Positions 23,980-33,262 of a DNA stretch of 64,000 nucleotides are shown piece by piece (position 1 is the stretch's first letter; each line of letters starts with the position of its first letter). Location of the stretch: the NCBI RefSeq assembly GCF_002101965.1, contig NZ_LQQA01000030.1:434001-498000 (forward strand), written 5' to 3'. The translations under genes and the position numbers were made by a program. Origin of the DNA: Mycolicibacterium wolinskyi (GTDB lineage: Bacteria > Actinomycetota > Actinomycetes > Mycobacteriales > Mycobacteriaceae). The notes under the pieces are model-generated. The model did no database searches and was not told the DNA's origin. It saw nothing but the letters and a program-made list of their open reading frames with translations.

Positions 23980-25197
23980 TCAGCGGATGGCGCGGCGATT
24001 CAGTTGCCGGGCACCGAGGATCAGCATGAACACGATGATCGACCCGACGACGCCCACACCCACGCGCACCGGGAGCGCGTCGGCCGGTGGGATCACCCCG
24101 GCGGCCTGAGCTGCCGACGGCTCTTCGGGTTTGGGCGGTTTCAGCGACGGATCGGGGTCGACGAGCGTGCCGACCTTGGTGCCCGGCGCGGTCGCAAAGC
24201 CGTAATCGAGAAGGCGGGCGGCCTGTTCCCACGGCGCGATCGGCACCCGCGTGCCTCTCAGCAGAACCGCGACCAGGCGCCGGCCGTCGCGTTCGGCGGC
24301 GCCGACGAACGTCTGCCCGGCATCGTCGGTGTAGCCCGTCTTGCCGCCGAGGGCCCCCGGGTAGTTGTAGAGCAGCTTGACGTCGTTCTCGACCGGATAC
24401 GGCGGATTGCCGTCGCGCCCAGGAAAATCGAATGACTTCGTGGCGACGATGTCGGCGAACACCGGGTTCTGCCAGGCGTAGCGGTAGAACAACGCGACGT
24501 CATAGGCCGAGGTGCTCATCCCCGGACCGTCCAAGCCCGAAGGGGTCGCGGCGCGGGTGTCACGGCCGCCGAGCTTGCCCGCAAGAACGTTGATCTTCTG
24601 CATGGCGGTGTCCATGCCACCGAGCTGGGCGGCCAACGCGTGGGCGGCGTCATTGCCCGAGTGCATCAGCAGGCCGTGCAGCAGGTCATTGATCGTGTAC
24701 TGGCCGCCGGGGCCGACACCGACGCGGGTGCCCTCGGAGTTCGCATCGTCCTGAGTGCCGGCCACGCGCTTGTTGAGGTTCAGCTCGTTGAGCGCAGCCA
24801 TGGCCACCAGCACCTTGATGACGCTGGCGGGGCGGTGCCGGCCGTGCGGATCCTTGGCGGCGATGACGTCGCCGGTGTCGAGGTCGGCGACCACCCAGGC
24901 TTCGGCGGACACGTCGTTGGGCAGTGGTGGCGTGTCGGCCGCGGTGATGACACCGCAACCCGACAGTGCCTCACCGCCAACAGTCTTGACGGGAACCGGC
25001 AGCGGTCCGGGCGTGGGATCACCCGGTTTCGGCACCTCGGAGGCGTCGACGGCAGGGGGTGTGGTGACGCGGTAGGCGCAATCGGGCGCCGGGTCGGCGC
25101 CTGCCACGCCGGCACCCATCAACGCCGGACCGGCCAGCATCGCCAGTGCCGCCAGCGCGCCCAGCCCACGCTGTGAAGTCCTCCGCAAGGTCGCCAT
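23980..25197 (-). CDS. dacB: D-alanyl-D-alanine carboxypeptidase (penicillin-binding protein, DacB1-like)
   Basis: A 405-residue serine peptidase S11. A signal peptide (GLGALAALAMLAGPALMGAGVAGADP) is followed by the catalytic domain with Ser125-X-X-Lys128 (PASVIKVL), Ser180-Gly-Asn182 (MHSGNDA) and Lys286-Thr-Gly (GGKTGYTD). A C-terminal helix VGVVGSIIVFMLILGA anchors it to the membrane. It trims the terminal D-Ala of peptidoglycan stem peptides in the periplasm. It corresponds to Rv3330 by content and neighbourhood. Confidence 0.95.
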   Translation of the reverse strand: MATLRRTSQRGLGALAALAMLAGPALMGAGVAGADPAPDCAYRVTTPPAVDASEVPKPGDPTPGPLPVPVKTVGGEALSGCGVITAADTPPLPNDVSAEAWVVADLDTGDVIAAKDPHGRHRPASVIKVLVAMAALNELNLNKRVAGTQDDANSEGTRVGVGPGGQYTINDLLHGLLMHSGNDAAHALAAQLGGMDTAMQKINVLAGKLGGRDTRAATPSGLDGPGMSTSAYDVALFYRYAWQNPVFADIVATKSFDFPGRDGNPPYPVENDVKLLYNYPGALGGKTGYTDDAGQTFVGAAERDGRRLVAVLLRGTRVPIAPWEQAARLLDYGFATAPGTKVGTLVDPDPSLKPPKPEEPSAAQAAGVIPPADALPVRVGVGVVGSIIVFMLILGARQLNRRAIR

Positions 25198-25265
25198 CGT
25201 GTCCGAAGGTTAGGCGATCCGGCCCGGATTTCCGGTTTGCCACGCTGTGACAAGTGTGACTGGTG

Positions 25266-26252
25266 TTAAAGATGGGTATACGCGAGCGCCGGATACTCGA
25301 TCGTCGACATCCACAGCCGGTCGCCCGACTCGCACACGCCCGTGACGACACCGAACTCCGGGTGCTTGCATCGAACACCGCTGACGGCCGCACCGCTATC
25401 GGGGTCTAACGCGACCACCCACACCTGGGATTTGATCCGGGGCTGAAGTGCTTGCGGCAACCGCCAGATCAGTTGACGCAGGAGGGGTGAACGGGGCGCG
25501 AGCTTTTCGGCGGCCGGATTGATCGGACTCACCAGGGCCACCCAGATGCGCCCGTCGGATCCGGTGGAGATGTTGTCGGGCATGCCCGGCAGATTCACGG
25601 CCAGGGGTGTGACCGTGCCGGCTTGTGGGCCCGTGAGCCAGTATTTGGAAAGTCGTCGGCCCTGAGTCTCGGCGAACACCAGCGCCGACTCGTCGGCGGT
25701 CGCCGTGACGCCGTTCGTGAAGTACAGCCCGTCGACGAGCGTGGTCACCGCGCCGTCGGTGCCGAGGCGGAACAGACTGCCGCTGCCGCGAGCCTCCAGG
25801 ACCGCGGCGCCGAAATGCTCATAGTGAAACCGGCTCGTCGACTCCGTGAAATATATTGTGCCGTCCGCTGTTTCGGTAACATTCGAGCAGAACATCAGCG
25901 GGCGGCCCTGCACTGATTCCACCAGCGTGGACAGCATGCCCGTCGCCGGATCGAGCGCGAGCAGCCCGCGGTGGCTGTCACAGATCAACACACGCCCGTC
26001 ACGGGCGACATGCATGCCGAGCGGCCGGCCGCCGGTTTCGGCGACGACGGTGGCGCCACCGTCGGGGGAGACCCGAACGATGCGTCCGTCGACCAACCCC
26101 GTCCACAGGTGCCCGTCGGCATCGGCGACGACGTCTTCGGGTCCGTCCCCTGGCATGGGCACGATGGTCAGCTCGGCCGGGCCGAACTCGGGAAGGTCGT
26201 CGACGGGCGGTGGCGTCCAGCGGACGGGATCGATCGGCGGTTTGCGTGACAC
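25266..26252 (-). CDS. SMP-30/gluconolactonase/strictosidine synthase-like beta-propeller
   Basis: A 328-residue six-bladed propeller. DGPEDVVADADGHLWTGLVDGRIVRVSPDG, FTESTSRFHYEHFGAAVLEARGSGSLFRLG and VNLPGMPDNISTGSDGRIWVAL (segments between residues 35 and 250) match the strictosidine synthase-like/lactonase group, which bind a central calcium. The natural substrate is unknown. GTG 26252 is chosen because TAGCGT lies exactly 7 nt upstream; the longer frame would overlap the terminator of the upstream gene. Confidence 0.85.
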   Translation of the reverse strand: MSRKPPIDPVRWTPPPVDDLPEFGPAELTIVPMPGDGPEDVVADADGHLWTGLVDGRIVRVSPDGGATVVAETGGRPLGMHVARDGRVLICDSHRGLLALDPATGMLSTLVESVQGRPLMFCSNVTETADGTIYFTESTSRFHYEHFGAAVLEARGSGSLFRLGTDGAVTTLVDGLYFTNGVTATADESALVFAETQGRRLSKYWLTGPQAGTVTPLAVNLPGMPDNISTGSDGRIWVALVSPINPAAEKLAPRSPLLRQLIWRLPQALQPRIKSQVWVVALDPDSGAAVSGVRCKHPEFGVVTGVCESGDRLWMSTIEYPALAYTHL

Positions 26253-26279
26253 GCCGATGACGCTACGCCCGAAATGAGA

Positions 26280-26307
26280 ACGGCCGGGCGGATCTCCGCC
26301 CGGCCGT
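26280..26307 (-). terminator. Hairpin terminator after the aminotransferase gene
   Basis: ACGGCCGGGCGGA / TCCGCCCGGCCGT forms a 13-bp perfect stem, 16 nt after the aminotransferase stop, followed on the minus strand by TCTCATTT. Confidence 0.8.
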
Positions 26308-26323
26308 CCTGACATCTAGCCCT

Positions 26324-27709
26324 TTACAGCATCTTGCCCGCTTCGCTGAGCACGCCGTGCAGGATGTCGTAGATGGCGTCGAACTCGGCCTGCCCGCTGA
26401 TCAGCGGCGGCGCGAGCTGCACGACTGGGTCGCCACGGTCGTCGGCGCGGCAGTACAAGCCCGCCTCCCACAGCGCGGGCGTGAGGAAGCCACGCAGCAG
26501 CCGCTCGGACTCTTCGTCGTTGAACGTCTCCTTGGTGGTCTTGTCCTTGACCAGCTCGATGCCGTAGAAGAAGCCCTCACCGCGCACGTCGCCGACGATC
26601 GGCAGGTCGTAGAGCTTCTCCAGGGTGGACTTGAACGCCGGCGCCATGGTCTTGACGTGGTCGTTGAGACCCTCACGCTCGAAGATGTCGAGGTTGGCGA
26701 GTGCGACCGCCGACGAAACCGGGTGTCCGCCAAAGGTGTAGCCGTGCCCGAAGGTGGTCTTGCCGTCGTTGAACGGCTCGAACAGACGGTCGCTGGCGAC
26801 CATCGCGCCGAGCGGCGAGTAGCCCGACGTCAGGCCCTTGGCGCTGGTGATGATGTCAGGGACGTAGCCGAAGTCGTTGCACGCGAACATCGAACCGATC
26901 CGGCCGTAGGCGCAGATCACCTCGTCGGACACGAGCAGCACGTCGTACTCGTCGCAGATCTCGCGGACCCGCTCGAAGTATCCGGGCGGCGGCGGGAAGC
27001 AGCCACCGGCGTTCTGCACGGGCTCCAGGAATACTGCGGCGACGGTGTCGGGACCCTCGAACTCGATGGCCTCGGCGATGCGGTCGGCGCAGTAGCGGCC
27101 GAACGCCTTCTCGTCGTGCGCGTATTCCTCAGGGGCACGGTAGAAGTTGGTGTTCGGGGCGCGGAACCCACCGGGGGTCAGCGGCTCGAACGGGGCCTTG
27201 AAGGCCGGGATGCCGGTGATCGCGAGCGCGCCCTGCGGTGTGCCGTGGTAGGCGATCGAGCGCGAAACCACCTTGTGCTTACCAGGTTTGCCGGTCAGCT
27301 TGAAGTACTGCTTGGCCAGCTTCCATGCGCTCTCGACGGCCTCGCCGCCACCGGTCGTGAAGAATACCCGGTTGAGGTCGCCGGGCGCGAAAGAGGCCAC
27401 GCGCTCGGCCAATTCGATCGCCGGCGGGGTCGCATAGGACCACAGCGGGAAGAAGGACAGGGTCTCGGCCTGCTTGGCGGCGGCCTCAGCCAGTTCCTTG
27501 CGGCCGTGCCCCACCTGAACGACGAACAGGCCCGACAGGCCGTCGATGTAGCTCTTGCCCCGGTCGTCGAAAATTCGTACGCCCTCGCCGCGGGTGATGA
27601 TCGGCGGGGTGATGCCTTCCCCGTGCCGGGCGAAATGGCCCCACAGGTGGCGGTTTGCCTTGGCGCCCAAGTCTGTGGACGTCGCTTCAGTGATATCTAC
27701 GCTAGTCAT
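26324..27709 (-). CDS. Class III omega-aminotransferase (probable putrescine/diamine or GABA-type aminotransferase)
   Basis: A 461-residue PLP aminotransferase. PLP lysine is Lys291 (IITSAKGLTSGYSPLGA), the pyridine-nitrogen aspartate Asp262 (LLVSDEVICAYGR), and FTTGGGEAVESAWKLAKQYF binds phosphate. It is near the Rv3329 position. Context decides the substrate: the Lrp gene ahead of it overlaps by ATGA, and the divergent genes encode 4-aminobutyraldehyde and succinate semialdehyde dehydrogenases, so transamination of putrescine or another terminal amine is likely. ATG 27709 has GGGGAA upstream. Confidence 0.85.
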   Translation of the reverse strand: MTSVDITEATSTDLGAKANRHLWGHFARHGEGITPPIITRGEGVRIFDDRGKSYIDGLSGLFVVQVGHGRKELAEAAAKQAETLSFFPLWSYATPPAIELAERVASFAPGDLNRVFFTTGGGEAVESAWKLAKQYFKLTGKPGKHKVVSRSIAYHGTPQGALAITGIPAFKAPFEPLTPGGFRAPNTNFYRAPEEYAHDEKAFGRYCADRIAEAIEFEGPDTVAAVFLEPVQNAGGCFPPPPGYFERVREICDEYDVLLVSDEVICAYGRIGSMFACNDFGYVPDIITSAKGLTSGYSPLGAMVASDRLFEPFNDGKTTFGHGYTFGGHPVSSAVALANLDIFEREGLNDHVKTMAPAFKSTLEKLYDLPIVGDVRGEGFFYGIELVKDKTTKETFNDEESERLLRGFLTPALWEAGLYCRADDRGDPVVQLAPPLISGQAEFDAIYDILHGVLSEAGKML

Positions 27710-28221
27710 CGCGTTCCCCAATTGTATTGCTGCTTAACGAGTTTCAAGTAAACGAGGGTTTCGGTGGATATCACTCCCGGTAATGCGCGGATTTCGGTGT
27801 TGAGTAGTTCGAGCAGGCTGTCGTCGTCTTCGCAGACCACCTCGCAGATGGCGTCGAAGGAACCTGCGGTCAGCACGACGTAGTCGACCTGCTCGATGTG
27901 AGCGAGCTTTTCGGCGAGCTTGGTGGTGTCCCCGGTGCAGCGGATGCCGATCATCGCCTGGCGTGCGAATCCCAGTTGCATCGGATCGGTGACGGCGACG
28001 ATCTGCATGACACCGGCGTCGACCATCCGCTGCACGCGTTGGCGCACCGCGGCCTCGGAGAGGCCGACGGCCTTGCCGATTCCGGCATAGGAACGGCGGC
28101 CGTCCTGCTGCAACTTCTCGATGATCGCCTTCGACAGCTCGTCGAGCTGGAAGGCACCCGGTCGAGAGTGGTTCACGCGCAAGGGGACGGGCGCCAGCTC
28201 GTGACCATCAGGGTTGGTCAT
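27706..28221 (-). CDS. Lrp/AsnC family transcriptional regulator
   Basis: A 171-residue regulator: DELSKAIIEKLQQDGRRSYAGIGKAVGLSEAAVRQRVQRMVDAGVMQIVAV is the HTH, and the second half is a RAM/ligand domain (GSFDAICEVVCEDDDSLLELLNTEIRALPGV). An N-terminal extension of about 30 residues is longer than usual. ATG 28221 is leaderless with CACAAT ending 6 nt upstream. It is co-transcribed with the aminotransferase and divergent from the dehydrogenase genes, so it probably senses an amine or amino acid and controls both directions. Confidence 0.9.
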   Translation of the reverse strand: MTNPDGHELAPVPLRVNHSRPGAFQLDELSKAIIEKLQQDGRRSYAGIGKAVGLSEAAVRQRVQRMVDAGVMQIVAVTDPMQLGFARQAMIGIRCTGDTTKLAEKLAHIEQVDYVVLTAGSFDAICEVVCEDDDSLLELLNTEIRALPGVISTETLVYLKLVKQQYNWGTR

Positions 28222-28343
28222 GCACCGATTGTGCACGGAATCCGTCGTTTGGGGCAACCGTATCGATGAAATCGTTTGTTTGAGGGTGCCTATGCCAGTG
28301 GAATACGTAGCCGAACCCTTGAAGCATCGGTTAGCGTTGGGCC

Positions 28344-29834
28344 ATGAGTGTGGCGGTGAATGTTGCGAGCAGTTGGATCAATGGTGCCCCGGCGTCGACC
28401 ACTGGGCCTACCCATTCCATCATCGATCCGGCGACCGGGAACACGGTTGCCGAATATGCGTTGGGTACGCCCGCCGATGTGGACACCGCGGTAGCCGCGG
28501 CCCGGTCCGCATTGCCCGAATGGTCGTCCGCAACGCCCGCGGAGCGCTCGGCGGTGCTGGCCAAGCTCGCCAAACTGGCCGACGAGAACGCCGAGCAGCT
28601 GGTGGCCGAGGAGGTCAGTCAGACCGGTAAGCCCGTGCGGCTGGCATCGGAATTCGACGTGCCGGGCAGCATCGACAACATCGATTTCTTCGCGGGCGCG
28701 GCCCGCCATCTGGAGGGCAAGGCGAGCGCGGAGTACTCGGGCGACCACACGTCGAGCATCCGGCGCGAGGCCGTCGGCGTCGTCGCCACCATCACGCCGT
28801 GGAACTACCCGCTGCAGATGGCGGTGTGGAAGGTCATCCCGGCGCTGGCGGCCGGTTGTTCGGTGGTGATCAAGCCGGCCGAGATCACGCCGCTGACCAC
28901 CCTGACGCTGGCTCGGCTGGCCACCGAGGCGGGGCTGCCCGACGGCGTCTTCAACGTCGTGACCGGGGCCGGCTCCGACGTCGGAACCGCACTGGCCGGA
29001 CACCGCGACGTCGACGTGGTGACGTTCACCGGGTCGACGGCCGTCGGCCGCAAGGTCATGGCCGCCGCGGCCGTGCACGGCCACCGTACCCAGCTTGAGC
29101 TGGGCGGCAAGGCGCCGTTCGTGGTGTTCGACGACGCCGATCTCGATGCCGCGATCCAGGGCGCGGTCGCCGGGGCGCTGATCAACACCGGACAGGACTG
29201 CACCGCTGCCACCCGCGCCATTGTCGCCCGCGACCTCTACGACGACTTCGTCGCGGGCGTCGCCGAGGTCATGAGCAAGGTCGTGGTCGGCGATCCGCAC
29301 GATCCCGACACCGACCTGGGGCCGTTGATCACCGCCGCGCATCGCGACAAGGTCGCGGGCATGGTGGCGCGCGCGCCCGAGCAGGGCGGGCGCATCGTCA
29401 CCGGCGGTGCGGCGCCGGATCTGCCCGGGTCGTTCTATCGGCCGACGCTGATCGCCGACGTGTCCGAATCCTCGGAGGTCTACCGCGACGAGATCTTCGG
29501 TCCGGTGCTGACGGTGCGGCCGTTCACCGATGACGACGACGCGATCCGCCAGGCCAACGACACCGTGTACGGTCTCGCGGCCTCGGCATGGACCCGCGAT
29601 GTGTACCGCGCGCAGCGGGCGTCGCGGGAGATCAACGCGGGTTGTGTGTGGATCAACGACCATATCCCGATCATCAGCGAGATGCCGCACGGCGGCGTCG
29701 GCGCGTCAGGGTTCGGAAAAGACATGAGTGACTACTCGTTCGAGGAGTACCTCACCATCAAGCACGTCATGAGCGACATCACCGGTGTGGCCGAAAAGGA
29801 CTGGCACCGTACGGTATTCACGCGTCGGTCCTGA
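28344..29834 (+). CDS. 4-aminobutyraldehyde dehydrogenase (gamma-aminobutyraldehyde/betaine-aldehyde type)
   Basis: A 496-residue NAD-dependent aldehyde dehydrogenase. Catalytic Cys286 lies in NTGQDCTAATR, a Gln-Asp-Cys-Thr form typical of aminobutyraldehyde dehydrogenases, with general base Glu252 (QLELGGKAPF). It would convert 4-aminobutyraldehyde to GABA, the step after putrescine transamination. TAGCGT lies 6 nt before ATG 28344 (leaderless). The 122-bp gap to lrp holds the likely Lrp site, but no clear operator stands out. Confidence 0.88.
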   Translation: MSVAVNVASSWINGAPASTTGPTHSIIDPATGNTVAEYALGTPADVDTAVAAARSALPEWSSATPAERSAVLAKLAKLADENAEQLVAEEVSQTGKPVRLASEFDVPGSIDNIDFFAGAARHLEGKASAEYSGDHTSSIRREAVGVVATITPWNYPLQMAVWKVIPALAAGCSVVIKPAEITPLTTLTLARLATEAGLPDGVFNVVTGAGSDVGTALAGHRDVDVVTFTGSTAVGRKVMAAAAVHGHRTQLELGGKAPFVVFDDADLDAAIQGAVAGALINTGQDCTAATRAIVARDLYDDFVAGVAEVMSKVVVGDPHDPDTDLGPLITAAHRDKVAGMVARAPEQGGRIVTGGAAPDLPGSFYRPTLIADVSESSEVYRDEIFGPVLTVRPFTDDDDAIRQANDTVYGLAASAWTRDVYRAQRASREINAGCVWINDHIPIISEMPHGGVGASGFGKDMSDYSFEEYLTIKHVMSDITGVAEKDWHRTVFTRRS

Positions 29835-29916
29835 TCGCTCTTGCAGCCCGGAGTTGAGCCGTATATAACTGCCGGGAGGGTTTTGTGGCATTAAACACAG
29901 CTACCAAGGACAGGGT

Positions 29917-31260
29917 ATGAGTTTGTACGCAGTAATCGATCCGGCGACCGGCGACGTGGTGCGCGAGTACCCGACGGCCACTGACGAGCAGATCGAGCAG
30001 GCGCTGGCCGCCGCCGCCAAGGCCCACCGGGAATGGTCGAAGAACTCGACGGTGGCCGAGCGCGCCGCACTGATCAAGCAGGTCGCCAAACTGCACGTCG
30101 AGCGCCGGGACGAGCTCGCCGCGATCATTCAGCGTGAGATGGGCAAGCCGCTGGAGCAGGCGCTCGGCGAGGTGGATTTCAGTGCCGCGATCTATGAGTA
30201 CTACGCCGACAACGCCGAGAAGTTCCTCGCCGACGAGCCGATCGAATTGCTCGACGGTGAGGGCAGCGCGCTGATCCGGCGCAGCTCGGTCGGCGTGCTG
30301 CTGGGCATCATGCCGTGGAACTACCCGTACTACCAGGTGGCGCGGTTCGCCGGGCCCAACCTGACGCTCGGCAACACCATCGTGCTCAAGCACGCCCCGC
30401 AGTGCCCCGAATCGGCCGCCGCGATCCAGCAGATCTTCGACGACGCCGGGTTCCCCGAGGGCGCCTACGTCAACGTGTACGCCACCAACGAGCAGATCGC
30501 CGAGGCGATCGCCGACCCACGCGTGCAAGGCGTTTCGCTCACCGGGTCGGAGCGTGCGGGTGCGGCGGTGGCCGAGATCGCCGGACGCAACCTCAAGAAG
30601 GTCGTGCTGGAGCTGGGCGGGTCGGACCCGTTCATCGTGCTGTCCACCGACGACCTCGACGCCACCGTCGAGGCAGCCGTCGCCGGCCGGTTCGAGAACA
30701 CGGGCCAGGCCTGCAACGCCGCCAAGCGGTTCATCGTCGCGTCCGACATCTACGACGAGTTCCTGACCAAGTTCACGGACAAGGTGCTCGCACAGGCCGA
30801 CGGACTGGCGCCGCTGTCCTCGGTGGCCGCGGCCGAGCGGCTGGCCGAACAGGTCGACCGCGCCGTCGCGGACGGTGCCAAGCTCGTGAAGGCGGGCGAG
30901 CGTAAGGGTGCCTACTTCCCGCCGGGCGTGCTGACCGAGGTCTCCACCGACTCGCCGTCCTACCGCGAGGAACTGTTCGGCCCCGTCGCCACGGTCTACA
31001 AAGTGGACTCCGAAGAGCAGGCCGTCGAACTGGCCAACGACACCCCGTTCGGTCTCGGCTCCTACGTGTTCACGACCGACGAGGAGCAGGCCGCGCGGGT
31101 CGCCGACCGCATCGACGCCGGCATGGTGTTCGTCAACGTCGTCGGCGCCGACGGCGTCGAGCTGCCGTTCGGTGGGGTCAAGCGCTCCGGCTTCGGCCGC
31201 GAACTCGGCCGCTTCGGCATCGACGAATTCGTCAACAAGAAGCTCATCCGCCGGGGGTAG
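29917..31260 (+). CDS. gabD: NAD(P)-dependent succinate semialdehyde dehydrogenase
   Basis: A 447-residue short-form aldehyde dehydrogenase. Catalytic Cys266 (ENTGQACNAAKRF) and Glu232 (VLELGGSDPFIV) are present; the overall pattern (YAVIDPATGDVVREYPTA, HAPQCPESA) is that of the actinobacterial GabD/SSADH group. It produces succinate for the TCA cycle, closing the putrescine-GABA route. AAGGA precedes the ATG. An AT-rich stretch (TATATAAC at 29860-29880) may be its own promoter, 82 nt after the upstream gene. Confidence 0.88.
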   Translation: MSLYAVIDPATGDVVREYPTATDEQIEQALAAAAKAHREWSKNSTVAERAALIKQVAKLHVERRDELAAIIQREMGKPLEQALGEVDFSAAIYEYYADNAEKFLADEPIELLDGEGSALIRRSSVGVLLGIMPWNYPYYQVARFAGPNLTLGNTIVLKHAPQCPESAAAIQQIFDDAGFPEGAYVNVYATNEQIAEAIADPRVQGVSLTGSERAGAAVAEIAGRNLKKVVLELGGSDPFIVLSTDDLDATVEAAVAGRFENTGQACNAAKRFIVASDIYDEFLTKFTDKVLAQADGLAPLSSVAAAERLAEQVDRAVADGAKLVKAGERKGAYFPPGVLTEVSTDSPSYREELFGPVATVYKVDSEEQAVELANDTPFGLGSYVFTTDEEQAARVADRIDAGMVFVNVVGADGVELPFGGVKRSGFGRELGRFGIDEFVNKKLIRRG

Positions 31261-31283
31261 ACGGACCTACCTAGACTTGCGCC

Positions 31284-32192
31284 ATGACCGCGAGCGCTCG
31301 GGTCGGTGAGTTCGAAGACCTACGGCCACATCTGCTGGCCGTGGCCTATCGGCTCACCGGCACATTCGCCGACGCCGAGGACATCGTGCAAGACGCCTGG
31401 ATCCGGTGGCAGGCCAACCGCGGGGAGATCAACGACCTTCGCGCTTGGCTGACCACGGTGGTGAGCAGGCTCGGTTTGGACCGGCTCCGGTCAGCCGCGC
31501 ACCGGCGGGAAACCTACGTCGGGGAGTGGCTGCCTGAGCCGGTCGTCACCGGGTTCGACGGCAACGATCCGTTGGCGGCAGTGGTTGCCGGCGAGGACGC
31601 CCGCTTTGCCGCCATGGTGGTGCTGGAACGCCTGACCCCCGACCAGCGCGTGGCGTTCGTCCTGCACGACGGCTTCGGTGTGCCGTTCTCCGAGATCGCC
31701 GACGTGCTCGGTGTCAGCGCGGCATCCGCGCGCCAGCTGGCGTCGCGGGCCCGCCGCGCGGCGGCCGACACCCCGCCGCCGGTGACCGACGACACGCACA
31801 ACGAGGTCGCCGGAGCGCTCATGGCGGCGTTGGCTGCCGGCGACATGGAAGGCGTTGTGCGCCTTCTGCATCCGGACGTCACGTTCACCGGCGACTCCAA
31901 CCGCCGGGCGCCGACGGCACCGCGCGTCATCAACGGGCCGGAAAAGGTCGCCCGGTTCCTGTTCTCACTCGCCCGCCGCTACGGGCCCAACTGGCTGGCC
32001 GGCACTCAGATGGTTCGGGTCAACGGCGAGCTGGGCGCCTACACACCGGGCGCGCCACCCGTCGACGGCTATCCGGAACTGATGCCGCGCATCACCGCGA
32101 TGACCGTCCGGGACGGAAAAGTCTGTGCCGTATGGGATATCGCGAACCCGGACAAGTTCACCGGCTCGCCGCTGCGCGGTGGTGCGGCATGA
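31284..32192 (+). CDS. sigJ: ECF41-type RNA polymerase sigma factor SigJ
   Basis: A 302-residue extracytoplasmic-function sigma factor. Region 2 spans about residues 12-75 (AYRLTGTFADAEDIVQDAWIRWQ), region 4 about 110-165 (LTPDQRVAFVLHDGFGVPFSEIADVLGVS), and a SnoaL-like domain fills the C-terminus. The ECF41 hallmarks WLPEP (linker) and NPDKF (C-terminus, usually NPDKL) are both visible. In this group the fused SnoaL domain replaces a separate anti-sigma factor. TAGACT lies 6 nt before the ATG. A matching target promoter is found at 33263-33289. Confidence 0.93.
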   Translation: MTASARVGEFEDLRPHLLAVAYRLTGTFADAEDIVQDAWIRWQANRGEINDLRAWLTTVVSRLGLDRLRSAAHRRETYVGEWLPEPVVTGFDGNDPLAAVVAGEDARFAAMVVLERLTPDQRVAFVLHDGFGVPFSEIADVLGVSAASARQLASRARRAAADTPPPVTDDTHNEVAGALMAALAAGDMEGVVRLLHPDVTFTGDSNRRAPTAPRVINGPEKVARFLFSLARRYGPNWLAGTQMVRVNGELGAYTPGAPPVDGYPELMPRITAMTVRDGKVCAVWDIANPDKFTGSPLRGGAA

Positions 32193-32722
32193 TGCCGACC
32201 GATCCGGGCAATCTCGGGCAGACGTTCGGCAGGTTCATGTTCCGCGGCATGGACAAGATGCGTCACCGCGACGCGTTCGGCATCGGCGAGCCGACGGCGA
32301 CCGATTTCACCGGGTTCGACCGCTACCGCCAGATCGTGTTGGTGACGTTCAAGAAATCCGGCGAAGCCGTCCCGAGCCCCATCAACCACGGTGTCGCCGA
32401 CGGCAAACTCTACGTCCGCACCGACGCGTCCACCGCCAAGGTCAAGCGCGTCCGCAACAACCCGAATGTGCTTGTGGTGGGCAGCAATCTGCGTGGCAAG
32501 CCCAGCGGCCCGGTGGTCGCCGGCGTGGCGCGCATCCTGCCCGAGGAAGAACACGCGCACGCCGACGCCGTCATCGCCGCCAACTGGAGCCTGCCGATGA
32601 AACTGTTCGAGCGAAGCCTCGACCGGGGCAGTCAAACCTTCGGTGTGGCAATGGCTTTCATCGAGATCACGCCTGCTCGGGCTGGTCGGCCCACGGAACC
32701 CGGCACGCATCCCCAGAGTTGA
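32189..32722 (+). CDS. PPOX-class F420-dependent oxidoreductase-like protein
   Basis: A 177-residue split-barrel flavin/deazaflavin-binding protein (YRQIVLVTFKKSGEAVPSPINHGVADGKLYVRTDASTAKVKRVRNNPNVLVV, across residues 45-100), typical of the mycobacterial F420-dependent PPOX family. Reaction is unknown. Its ATG overlaps the sigJ stop codon, so it is translated with sigJ. Its 3' end overlaps the convergent AhpD-like gene by 56 nt, an unusually long antisense overlap. Confidence 0.85.
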   Translation: MMPTDPGNLGQTFGRFMFRGMDKMRHRDAFGIGEPTATDFTGFDRYRQIVLVTFKKSGEAVPSPINHGVADGKLYVRTDASTAKVKRVRNNPNVLVVGSNLRGKPSGPVVAGVARILPEEEHAHADAVIAANWSLPMKLFERSLDRGSQTFGVAMAFIEITPARAGRPTEPGTHPQS

Positions 32723-33254
32723 AACCCTGCTCGGTGATGCCCAGCGCCGAGTACATCCGCGCGCGCATGTTCTCGGTACCGATCTGATACGTCAGCTCGA
32801 TGACGCCGTCGTCGCCGAACCGGCGGCGCAGATCGGCGACCTGCTCGTCGGAGATGGTGTGCGGGTCTTTCGTCATGGCGTCGGCGTAGGCGATCGCGGC
32901 ACGCTCGTCGTCTGTGAACAACGGTGACGTCGCGTAGTCGTCGATCGACTTCAGCCGGTCCACGTCCAGGTTGTCGAGTCGCATGAGCATGGACCCGAAG
33001 TCCACACACCACGAGCAGCCGACGGTACGGGCCGTCCAGAACACCGCCAGTTCACGCACGTTGGCCGGCAGCTTCTTCGAGCCGCTTTCCAGCAGGCCCT
33101 CATGGGCGGCGTTGGCGATCAGCAGCCGCGGGTGGTGGGCTGCCACGGTGAACGGTTCCGGCACCTCACCGAACTTGCGCTTGGCGAAGCTGTACATCAT
33201 GCGGGTCATCAGGCCGGCTTGTTTGGGGGGCAGGGGAGCGATTCTCGGTGTCAT
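32667..33254 (-). CDS. Carboxymuconolactone decarboxylase family protein (AhpD-like)
   Basis: A 195-residue all-helical protein with the redox motif Cys-X-X-Cys (TVGCSWCVDFGSML) followed by a distal histidine-poor segment. This family includes AhpD peroxidase partners. It is the C of the COE (carboxymuconolactone decarboxylase, oxidoreductase, epimerase) genes usually found beside ECF41 sigma factors. ATG 33254 is placed directly downstream of the predicted SigJ promoter, giving a nearly leaderless mRNA. Confidence 0.9.
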   Translation of the reverse strand: MTPRIAPLPPKQAGLMTRMMYSFAKRKFGEVPEPFTVAAHHPRLLIANAAHEGLLESGSKKLPANVRELAVFWTARTVGCSWCVDFGSMLMRLDNLDVDRLKSIDDYATSPLFTDDERAAIAYADAMTKDPHTISDEQVADLRRRFGDDGVIELTYQIGTENMRARMYSALGITEQGFNSGDACRVPWADQPEQA

Positions 33255-33262
33255 ACCTGTCT

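Noticed and set aside
25198..25265. CRP-like GTGAC/GTCAC elements upstream of dacB
   Set aside because: The two halves are direct rather than inverted, so they do not form a CRP site.
26357..27751. 464-residue open frame antisense to the aminotransferase
   Set aside because: Typical GC-rich shadow frame; the PLP enzyme on the other strand has complete motifs.
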